Of a stretch of 64,000 bases of DNA, positions 25,303 to 35,157 are shown in pieces; position 1 is the stretch's first letter; every line of letters starts with the position of its first letter. The notes under the pieces were generated by a model. It was not told where the DNA came from, did not search any database, and worked only from the letters and a program-made list of their open reading frames with translations. The translations under genes and the position numbers were made by a program. The stretch is taken from assembly GCA_045106555.1 (NCBI GenBank), contig JBGCET010000005.1:62001-126000 (forward strand), written 5' to 3'. Source of the stretch: JANQOZ01 sp045106555 (GTDB lineage: Bacteria; Pseudomonadota; Gammaproteobacteria; Xanthomonadales; SZUA-38).

Positions 25303-26419
25303 CACGCTGCTAAGCGATCTTAACGCCGCAGGCTTTTTTCAGCGTTACTGGCAGCGCCAGCCACTGCTGCTGCGAGGCCTGATTGATGTCTCCGCGCTAA
25401 CGGCCGTCAATAGACAATGGCTGCATAGGGCGGCCGAAGACAGCAACCTGGACAGCCGCAGGGTCACGGGGCCGGATAAATCGGGCGACTATCAGGTGGA
25501 ATTTGGGCCTGGCCTGGATTCCCGTTCAGCATCTGCCCAACTTCCCTGGACACTTCTAGTGAGGGATGTCGACAAAGTCTGCGAGGAGGCCGATGCTCTG
25601 CTGGACGCATTTTCTGTCGTTGGACGCTGGCGAATGGAGGACATCATGGTCAGCTATGCCACCCAAGGCGGCTCCGTCGGCGCCCACCTTGACCAATACG
25701 ATGTGTTTCTGATCCAAACCAGCGGCCAACGCAATTGGCAGATAGATTCAACCCCTGATCCCGACACACATCACAGGGCCGACCAGGAGCTCAGTTTATT
25801 GAGCCAATTTCAGCCCAACCAGCACTGGGTATTAGAACCAGGAGATTGCCTGTATCTGCCACCCGGCGTTCCTCATCACGGAGTAGCGCTGGGCGGTGAT
25901 GACTGCATCACTTGGTCGGTTGGTCTGCGCACTCCGTCTGCCGCGGAGTTATGGGTAGGTTTTGCCGAGTATCAATTCAGTCAATCCGGCGAAGATCAAC
26001 GCCTGCGAGACCCCTACAGAAACCCATCCCAGAGCGGCCAGATTGTTGCCCAAGACCTACAACAGGTGCGTGACCTGCTGGGCGGCCTCCGTGGCATTGA
26101 CGATGCCGCGCTGGCACGCTGGTTTGGTTGCCATGTCACTCAGACCAGCGCCCAGTGGCAGGCAGAGGGTCCGTGCAGACCTTCGGGGGCTTATGGGTGG
26201 TGCCGAGCGCCAGGTGCACTGCTAGCCTGGTATGTCGATGATCGGCACGGCTGGCTGTTTGCCAACGGTATTGCCCATGAATGCAGCCGGGTTGACGCTG
26301 CCCTGATTTCCAGCCAGCGACGAATCCCCCATGAGCAGTGGGCCAATTTGCATTCAACGTTATCAGCGGACACCCTTGATTCCTTGCTGGAAGACGGGAT
26401 TTTTGTGCCCTGTGATTGA
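25289..26419 (+). CDS. roxA: JmjC-type ribosomal protein arginine hydroxylase (YcfD/RoxA-like)
   Basis: This 376-residue Fe(II)/2-oxoglutarate oxygenase is expected to hydroxylate an arginine of ribosomal protein uL16, as E. coli YcfD does. The N-terminal part reads FFQRYWQRQPLLLRGLI, the usual start of this family. The metal triad is visible as HLDQYDVF (His, Asp) and the later His in PPGVPHHGVALGG. A C-terminal winged-helix-like part follows. The gene starts inside the end of purB and ends eight bases into the GNAT gene, so the three are probably co-transcribed. Substrate is inferred from family. Confidence 0.88.
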   Translation: MMSSDTLLSDLNAAGFFQRYWQRQPLLLRGLIDVSALTAVNRQWLHRAAEDSNLDSRRVTGPDKSGDYQVEFGPGLDSRSASAQLPWTLLVRDVDKVCEEADALLDAFSVVGRWRMEDIMVSYATQGGSVGAHLDQYDVFLIQTSGQRNWQIDSTPDPDTHHRADQELSLLSQFQPNQHWVLEPGDCLYLPPGVPHHGVALGGDDCITWSVGLRTPSAAELWVGFAEYQFSQSGEDQRLRDPYRNPSQSGQIVAQDLQQVRDLLGGLRGIDDAALARWFGCHVTQTSAQWQAEGPCRPSGAYGWCRAPGALLAWYVDDRHGWLFANGIAHECSRVDAALISSQRRIPHEQWANLHSTLSADTLDSLLEDGIFVPCD

Positions 26420-27377
26420 AACCGCCTTTTTTGTTGAACCCGCTTCCTGGCAGTTCGACCAGGACGCCATCCGCGCGGTGCGAACTGAGGTCTTCATTGT
26501 TGAACAGCGGGTGCCCGAAGAGGAGGAATGGGATGACGACGATGGTTCGGCCCAACACTTCCTGGCTCTGTCCTCCGAGCGAGAAGCCATTGGCACCGCC
26601 AGGCTAACCGCGGATGGGCGTATCGGTCGGGTTGCCGTCATGAAAGCCTGGCGCGGCGTGAAAGTCGGTGACGCTTTGATGCGCGCCGCGATGGAATTTG
26701 CCCGCAATCGCAGCATGCCGGAACTGAAACTCGCAGCCCAGACCTATGCATTGGCGTTCTATCAGCGCCATGGTTTTGAACCCTTTGGTGAGTTATTTCA
26801 GGATGCCGGCATCGAGCATCGGTGGATGCGTCGATCGTTAGACGCGCCAGCGCCTCCCCAACCGCCCTCCCAAGCTCGCGCTACGCCCAGAGATCAAACG
26901 CCCTCAAGAGTGGATTTTGGGTACCGTCAGGACCTGCTCCAAGCCTGGGCCAGGCAGATTAGCCACTGTCGACGGCATTTATGCATTTTTTCTCAGACGC
27001 TGGATCTTCGGGTGCTGGATCAACCACTCATCATGGATGAGTTGCGCGCCCTCGCTGTCAGCAACCTGAAGCCATCGGTGCAAATACTGGTGCTGGATTC
27101 CAAACCAGCAGTCGCTACCAGCCATCCGCTGATTGCACTGGCTCAACGACTGCCCAGCGTGATCGAGATTCGCCGTCCAGGACGGGATCACCGGGACTAT
27201 CCCGGAGCGTTCTCCATCGCCGATGAGCACCATTTGCTGCTGCGGGCTTTTGGTGATCAGTTTGAGGGCTACAGCCTGCTCTGGCAGCGTCGCCATGCCC
27301 GCCGACAACAGGAAATTTTCTCTGCCATGTGGGAAACCGCCAGTCCGGATCCGCAATGCCGCAGACTGGGTTTGTGA
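26412..27377 (+). CDS. GNAT acetyltransferase fused to a C-terminal domain
   Basis: This 321-residue protein starts at the GTG at 26412 (VIETAFFVEPASWQFDQD), overlapping roxA by eight bases; the longer frame from 26331 runs inside roxA and is not supported. Residues about 20-145 form a GNAT fold with RTEVFIVEQRVPEEEEWDDD, GRVAVMKAWRGVKVGDAL (acetyl-CoA loop) and FYQRHGFEPFGE, close to the ElaA-like/YjcF group. A Pro-rich linker leads to a second domain (about 175-321) of a kind found fused to GNATs in gammaproteobacteria but without known role. Substrate unknown. A rho-independent terminator follows. Confidence 0.82.
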   Translation: MIETAFFVEPASWQFDQDAIRAVRTEVFIVEQRVPEEEEWDDDDGSAQHFLALSSEREAIGTARLTADGRIGRVAVMKAWRGVKVGDALMRAAMEFARNRSMPELKLAAQTYALAFYQRHGFEPFGELFQDAGIEHRWMRRSLDAPAPPQPPSQARATPRDQTPSRVDFGYRQDLLQAWARQISHCRRHLCIFSQTLDLRVLDQPLIMDELRALAVSNLKPSVQILVLDSKPAVATSHPLIALAQRLPSVIEIRRPGRDHRDYPGAFSIADEHHLLLRAFGDQFEGYSLLWQRRHARRQQEIFSAMWETASPDPQCRRLGL

Positions 27378-27405
27378 CCCAACGTTAAGTCGTTCAATCA
27401 GGCGG

Positions 27406-27433
27406 GCGGGGCCCTCGCTGGGCCCGTCTTTTT
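27406..27433 (+). terminator. Rho-independent terminator after the purB-roxA-GNAT operon
   Basis: A GC-rich hairpin (GGGCCC, loop TCGCT, GGGCCC) is followed directly by TCTTTTTT. It lies 29 bases after the GNAT stop and 63 bases before sucA, so it separates the two transcripts. Confidence 0.8.
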
Positions 27434-27495
27434 TGGGCAGACGATGGGACGACTCTGAGGTATACTTGCGGCGCTGAAATCAAGGATCTCAACCC

Positions 27496-30348
<2,853 letters not shown>

Positions 30349-30379
30349 GCCTACCAATCACTTTGAGGTTTAAACACAC

Positions 30380-31588
30380 ATGGCTGTAGAAATTAAAGTA
30401 CCGGTACTGCCGGAATCAGTGTCCGACGCAACCGTTGCCAGCTGGCACAAAAAGCCTGGTGAATTTGTTCGTCGAGACGAAAACCTGGTGGACCTGGAAA
30501 CCGACAAAGTGGTACTTGAGGTGCCCGCGCCGTGCGATGGAACCGTCGCCAGCATCGCAGAGGACAGCGGATCGGTCGTCACCACCGGACAGGTGCTGGG
30601 TAGCGTTGAAGAAGGTGAAGCACCGGCCGCGCCCGCTGCAGACACCACAACCTCAGATCAACCGGCATCGTCCGAGGCTGAAGTTGAGCACGCTTCTGAC
30701 AAGGTGACAGCCGGCAGCGTCAGCGCTGAAGGCCTGAGCCCGGCGGTCCGCAAGATGGTCACCGAAAACCAGCTCGATGCCGACGCGATCAGTGGCACCG
30801 GACGCGACGGTCGAATTACCAAAAGTGACGTAATCAAACACATGGACGGTGGCACCGGCCCCGTTGCCGGAGCGACACCGGCAGGACCAAGACCGCTGGA
30901 ACGGGTGACCATGACCCGATTGCGCCAACGAATCGCCCAGCGCATGGTGGATGCCAACAACACCGCCGCAATGCTGACCTCGTTTAACGAAATCGACTTG
31001 AGCGCCGTGATGGCCATGCGTAGCGAGCACAAGGCGGCCTTTTTGGAGCGACACGGCGTCAAGCTGGGCTTCATGTCGTTTTTTGTAAAAGCTGCCGCCG
31101 AAGCGCTGAAAGCCCACCCCATCGTCAATGCCAGTATTGACGGTGATGACGTCGTATACCACGGGTTTCAGGACATCGGCATTGCTGTGGCCAGCGACCG
31201 TGGACTGGTAGTGCCCATCTTGCGCGACGCCGGACAAATGAGTTTTGCGGAGATTGAGCAAGGTATTGCAAATTACGCCAGTCAAGCCAGAGACCGCACC
31301 CTCAAGCTGGAAGACCTGACCGGCGGCACCTTTACCGTTAGCAACGGCGGTACCTTTGGTTCCCTGCTGTCTACCCCTATATTGAACATGCCGCAGAGTG
31401 CCATCCTTGGTATGCACGCCATCAAAGAGCGCGCCGTTGTGGTTAACGGCGAAGTCGTCGCAAGGCCCATGATGTACATTGCGCTGACCTACGACCACCG
31501 CATTATCGATGGCAAAGACGCAGTGTTATTTCTGGTGTCCATCAAGAACGCGCTGGAAGATCCAGCCCGTCTGTTGCTGGACCTCTAG
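30380..31588 (+). CDS. sucB: 2-oxoglutarate dehydrogenase E2 (dihydrolipoyl succinyltransferase)
   Basis: This core subunit transfers the succinyl group from lipoyl-lysine to CoA. It has 402 residues in three parts: a lipoyl domain (1-78) with the lipoylated Lys in DLETDKVVLEVPAP; an Ala/Glu-rich linker and the peripheral subunit-binding domain SPAVRKMVTENQLDADAISG near residue 115; and the catalytic domain ending with DHRIIDGKDAV, the H-x3-D-G active site. One lipoyl domain is normal for SucB. It sits between sucA and lpd on one transcript. Confidence 0.97.
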   Translation: MAVEIKVPVLPESVSDATVASWHKKPGEFVRRDENLVDLETDKVVLEVPAPCDGTVASIAEDSGSVVTTGQVLGSVEEGEAPAAPAADTTTSDQPASSEAEVEHASDKVTAGSVSAEGLSPAVRKMVTENQLDADAISGTGRDGRITKSDVIKHMDGGTGPVAGATPAGPRPLERVTMTRLRQRIAQRMVDANNTAAMLTSFNEIDLSAVMAMRSEHKAAFLERHGVKLGFMSFFVKAAAEALKAHPIVNASIDGDDVVYHGFQDIGIAVASDRGLVVPILRDAGQMSFAEIEQGIANYASQARDRTLKLEDLTGGTFTVSNGGTFGSLLSTPILNMPQSAILGMHAIKERAVVVNGEVVARPMMYIALTYDHRIIDGKDAVLFLVSIKNALEDPARLLLDL

Positions 31589-31660
31589 CCGGTTTATCCG
31601 CGTCATTGCCGACGAACCAGGTAACCACCCTTCCAACTGATTGATATTCGGAGAACACCT

Positions 31661-33085
31661 TTGGCAGATTATGACGTCATCGTAATTGGAGCTGGACCTG
31701 CCGGTTATCCGGCGGCGATTCGCTGCGCGCAACTGGGTCTGAAAACTGCCATCTGCGACGATTTTAAGGGCAAAAATGGGAAACCCTCCCTCGGTGGCAC
31801 CTGTCTCAACGTGGGCTGCATCCCTTCCAAGGCGCTGCTGGATTCCAGCAAACATTTCGAGCACGCCAGCCACACCTACGGCGAGCACGGAATCAGCACT
31901 GGGCCGGTAGAAATTAACGTCGGCACCATGGTTGGGCGCAAAGATAAGATTGTTAGCCAGCTCACCGGCGGCATCAAACAGCTGCTAAAGGCCGCTGGGG
32001 TCGACACCTTTGCCGCCCATGGAAAACTGCTGGGCGACAAGCAGGTTGCGCTTACGCCATTGGACGGCAGCGATGGCAGTACCGTTTCCGCCGACCACAT
32101 TATTTTGGCAGTAGGCTCAATTCCCATCGAAATTCCAAACGTCAAGTTTGATGGTCGCCACATTATTGATAACGCGGGTGCGCTGGACCTGGACAAAGTG
32201 CCGGAGTCCCTCGGCGTCATCGGCGCCGGCGTTATCGGGCTGGAGCTTGGCAGCGTTTGGCGCCGGTTAGGATCAGAAGTTGTCCTGCTGGAAGCCATGC
32301 CGGATTTTCTTGGCGCCTGCGACAAAGATATTGCCCGTGCGGCCCAGCGCGAATTCAAAAAACAGGGGCTGGACATTCGCCTTGGAGCCAAAGTTCAGTC
32401 TGCGGAAGTGGTCGGTGATGAGGTCAAGGTTACCTATGAGGTTGACGGCGTGGAACACGTGGTGCCGTTTGATCGTTTGCTGGTCGCCGTCGGCCGCAAA
32501 GCCAACACCGAAACCTGCCTGGATAGCGACAGCGGTGTAAAGCTGGATGACCGTGGCCGCATTGAGGTGGACGAACATTGCCAGACCGCAGCGTCCGGCG
32601 TTTACGCCATCGGTGACGCCGTGCGCGGCCCAATGCTGGCCCACAAGGGCACCGAAGAAGGCATTGCGGTAGCAGAGCGTATCGCCGGTCAAAGCTCCCA
32701 CGTGAATCTGGACGTCGTGCCCTGGGTAATCTACACCGAACCTGAAATTGCCTGGGTTGGGCTCACAGAGCAGCAAGCCAACGAGCGCGATATTCCCATC
32801 AAGATCGGAAGCTTCCCCTTTGCCGCGACCGGCCGAGCCCTGGCGATGGGCGAGCCGGCCGGTCTGGTCAAAATGATTGCTCATGCCGATACTGACGACC
32901 TGCTAGGCGTCCATATCTGCGGAGCACAGGCCTCAGAACTTATTGCCGAAGCCGTCGTCACGATGGAATTTCACGGCAGTTCGGAAGATCTGGCCCGAAT
33001 CGTTCATGCCCACCCCACCATGTCGGAGGCGGTACACGAAGCCGCCCTGCACCTGGACGGGCGAGCCATCCACCGAGCCAATTGA
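31661..33085 (+). CDS. lpd: Dihydrolipoyl dehydrogenase (E3)
   Basis: This FAD enzyme reoxidises dihydrolipoamide of E2 with NAD. The 474-residue protein begins (TTG start) with the FAD loop DVIVIGAGPAGYPAAIRCAQ, and has the redox disulphide in GGTCLNVGCIPSKALL. The NAD loop LGVIGAGVIGLELGSVWRRL lies near residue 185 and the C-terminal catalytic His-Glu in HAHPTMSEAVHEAAL. It follows sucB after 72 bases and is separated from the next gene by only nine, so the E3 may be shared with other complexes while being made from this operon. Confidence 0.97.
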   Translation: MADYDVIVIGAGPAGYPAAIRCAQLGLKTAICDDFKGKNGKPSLGGTCLNVGCIPSKALLDSSKHFEHASHTYGEHGISTGPVEINVGTMVGRKDKIVSQLTGGIKQLLKAAGVDTFAAHGKLLGDKQVALTPLDGSDGSTVSADHIILAVGSIPIEIPNVKFDGRHIIDNAGALDLDKVPESLGVIGAGVIGLELGSVWRRLGSEVVLLEAMPDFLGACDKDIARAAQREFKKQGLDIRLGAKVQSAEVVGDEVKVTYEVDGVEHVVPFDRLLVAVGRKANTETCLDSDSGVKLDDRGRIEVDEHCQTAASGVYAIGDAVRGPMLAHKGTEEGIAVAERIAGQSSHVNLDVVPWVIYTEPEIAWVGLTEQQANERDIPIKIGSFPFAATGRALAMGEPAGLVKMIAHADTDDLLGVHICGAQASELIAEAVVTMEFHGSSEDLARIVHAHPTMSEAVHEAALHLDGRAIHRAN

Positions 33086-33094
33086 CACTCCCTC

Positions 33095-34090
33095 ATGAGC
33101 GCCACAACCCGGGCCTTTCAGATTGACCGCCAAGACAAGTGCCATCAGGCATCGGTGGTCGATCTTGAGCTACCGGCCGTGGAAACCGGACAGGTGCAAA
33201 TTGCGGTGGAGTATTCAAGCGTCAACTATAAAGACGCGCTGGCCGGCACTGGCAAAGGCGCAATCCTCAGACGCTTCCCTCTAATTGGAGGCATTGATCT
33301 GGCGGGCACCGTCAGCGCGTCGGAAGATGAGCGATTTCAGGCGGGAGACCCAGTACTGGTCACCGGCTGTGGCCTGTCGGAAACCGACAACGGCGGCTAT
33401 ACCCAGTCGGCCATTGTTAACGCCGATCATGTGGTTCCGCTACCGGCTGACCTAACCACCCGGGAAGCCATGGCCTTGGGTACCGCTGGCTTTACCGCCG
33501 CTCTTTGTCTGACCCGTATGGAAGCCTTGGGACAATCGCCAGACATGGGGCCTGTGGTTGTCACCGGGGCCAGCGGCGGAGTTGGCAGTCTGGCGCTGCA
33601 GATATTCAGCCAGGCAGGCTATGATGTCCATGCCATCACCGGAAAACTTGAACAGTTCGATTTCCTTATTGAGCTCGGCGCCAAACAGTGTTTGTCCCGC
33701 CACGACCTGTTCTGGGGCCAACGGCCCCTGGAAACCCATCGCTGGGCGGGTGCCGTGGACACCGTTGGCGACGAGATGCTGGCGGGGTTGACACGGGTCA
33801 TTGCGCCGTGGGGCTCCATCGCCAGTTGCGGCCTTGCCGCAGGCCATGAACTGCACACCACAGTCATGCCGTTCATCATTCGCGGGGTCAGTCTAATCGG
33901 CATTAATTCAGCGGGATGCCCCATGGCGCTGCGAAAAAATATCTGGCAAAAACTGGCCGGAGACCTGAAACCCGCCCTACTGGACCGCATCGTGACGCGG
34001 GAAGTGAGCCTGGAGCAGCTTCCCGAGGTGTTTGACCTAATGCTCGATGGTGATTCCGCCGGCCGAACAGTGGTCAATCTGGAGCGCTGA
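33095..34090 (+). CDS. YhdH/AcuI-type NADPH-dependent oxidoreductase (acryloyl-CoA reductase-like)
   Basis: This 331-residue medium-chain dehydrogenase lacks zinc-ligand motifs. It has FRIDRQDK-like start, VNYKDALAGTGKGAILRRFP followed by LIGGIDLAGTV, the nucleotide loop VTGASGGVGSLALQIFSQAG near residue 155, and GINSAGCPMALRKNIWQKLA near the end, all typical of the YhdH/YhfP family. E. coli YhdH and AcuI reduce acryloyl-CoA to propionyl-CoA, detoxifying the product of DMSP or 3-hydroxypropionate breakdown. No other DMSP genes are in view, so the physiological substrate is uncertain. It follows lpd closely. Confidence 0.85.
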   Translation: MSATTRAFQIDRQDKCHQASVVDLELPAVETGQVQIAVEYSSVNYKDALAGTGKGAILRRFPLIGGIDLAGTVSASEDERFQAGDPVLVTGCGLSETDNGGYTQSAIVNADHVVPLPADLTTREAMALGTAGFTAALCLTRMEALGQSPDMGPVVVTGASGGVGSLALQIFSQAGYDVHAITGKLEQFDFLIELGAKQCLSRHDLFWGQRPLETHRWAGAVDTVGDEMLAGLTRVIAPWGSIASCGLAAGHELHTTVMPFIIRGVSLIGINSAGCPMALRKNIWQKLAGDLKPALLDRIVTREVSLEQLPEVFDLMLDGDSAGRTVVNLER

Positions 34091-34169
34091 ATGGCAGCTT
34101 CAGATGCGTCATTCAGGGCCAATTTGGGGTATAGTGACGCAGACACGAAAGGGACCGCAACACTGCAAA

Positions 34170-34535
34170 ATGGCTAAAATCCTCATAGTCGATGATTCGC
34201 CATCACAGCTCTACAGCCTGCAAAAGATCGTCGAGAAACTAGGCCACGACACTATCACCGCTGAAGACGGCGCTGAAGGTGTGCAAACTGCCAAAGATCA
34301 TCTCCCCGATCTGGTCTTGATGGATGTTGTGATGCCCAATCTCAATGGTTTTCAAGCAACGCGGTCCCTGAGTCGTGATGCCGATACCGCACATATCCCT
34401 GTCATCCTGGTGACAACAAAAAACCAGGAGACCGACAGGGTATGGGGCCTTCGCCAAGGCGCGAAAGGCTACTTGACCAAACCGGTGGATGAAGGCACCC
34501 TCGCCGGCACCATTCGAGAATTCATTAACGCCTGA
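34170..34535 (+). CDS. pilH: PilH-like single-domain response regulator
   Basis: This 121-residue receiver domain without output domain starts at ATG 34170 (MAKILIVDDSPSQLYSLQKI); the frame open further upstream is not supported. The phospho-acceptor Asp is in LVLMDVVMPNLNGFQATRSL, and the sequence VILVTTKNQETDRVWGLRQG followed by AKGYLTKPV is closely like PilH of type IV pilus twitching systems. In Pseudomonas pilH sits in pilGHIJK; here it stands alone between a dehydrogenase and a peroxiredoxin. FimV elsewhere in the window also indicates type IV pili. TATAGT at 34130 may be a -10 box. Confidence 0.82.
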   Translation: MAKILIVDDSPSQLYSLQKIVEKLGHDTITAEDGAEGVQTAKDHLPDLVLMDVVMPNLNGFQATRSLSRDADTAHIPVILVTTKNQETDRVWGLRQGAKGYLTKPVDEGTLAGTIREFINA

Positions 34536-34567
34536 TCGGCGCGATATAAGCAATCCAGGAGTTCCCC

Positions 34568-35047
34568 ATGACGATTAATGTCGGTGATACCCTTCCCGAA
34601 GGGTCTTTTGCTGTAATGGACGATGGCGTGAAAAACGTCTCAACCAAAGAAGTATTTGAAGGCAAGAAGGTGGTACTTTTTGCTGTCCCGGGGGCTTTCA
34701 CCCCCACGTGCTCAGCCCAACACCTGCCGGGTTATCTGCACAGCTTTGAAGACCTTAGAGCCAAAGGCGTCAACACCATTGCCTGCCTGTCGGTAAACGA
34801 TGTGTTTGTGATGAACGCGTGGGCTAAGGATCAGAATGCTGAAGAGAAGATACTGATGCTGGCGGATGGCAACGGTGATTACACCAAGGCCCTTGGCCTG
34901 GAACTGGATGCCAGCGGCTTCGGTATGGGGCTTCGCTCACAGCGTTTTGCCCTGATTGCCGACAACGGTGTGGTTACCGCTCTGCACATTGAAGACGCCG
35001 GAGAGTTCCGCGTCAGCAGCGCTGAGGCCATTCTCGCCGCGCTGTAA
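34568..35047 (+). CDS. Peroxiredoxin, Prx5 type
   Basis: This 159-residue thiol peroxidase reduces hydrogen peroxide and organic peroxides. The peroxidatic Cys is in FAVPGAFTPTCSAQHLPGYL near residue 48, with the following CLSVNDVFVMNAW typical of the Prx5 group. The later GFGMGLRSQRFALIADNGVV also fits. There is no glutaredoxin domain fused at the C-terminus, unlike some bacterial Prx5 proteins, so an external glutaredoxin or thioredoxin must recycle it. A hairpin follows the stop codon. Confidence 0.9.
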   Translation: MTINVGDTLPEGSFAVMDDGVKNVSTKEVFEGKKVVLFAVPGAFTPTCSAQHLPGYLHSFEDLRAKGVNTIACLSVNDVFVMNAWAKDQNAEEKILMLADGNGDYTKALGLELDASGFGMGLRSQRFALIADNGVVTALHIEDAGEFRVSSAEAILAAL

Positions 35048-35055
35048 CGTTTGAT

Positions 35056-35082
35056 ACTGACCCGCAGATTCTGCGGGTCAGT
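35056..35082. terminator. Terminator hairpin after the peroxiredoxin gene
   Basis: A perfect 12-base inverted repeat with a three-base loop (ACTGACCCGCAG, ATT, complement) begins eight bases after the peroxiredoxin stop. It lies between that gene and the convergent gyrA. The flanking T-run is short. Confidence 0.65.
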
Positions 35083-35157
35083 GTTTCAACTTGCTGGTAA
35101 ATATAACTCAGGCGGTGTCAACTTCCGCCTTTAAAAACCGCCCAAACCTCAGGCAAT

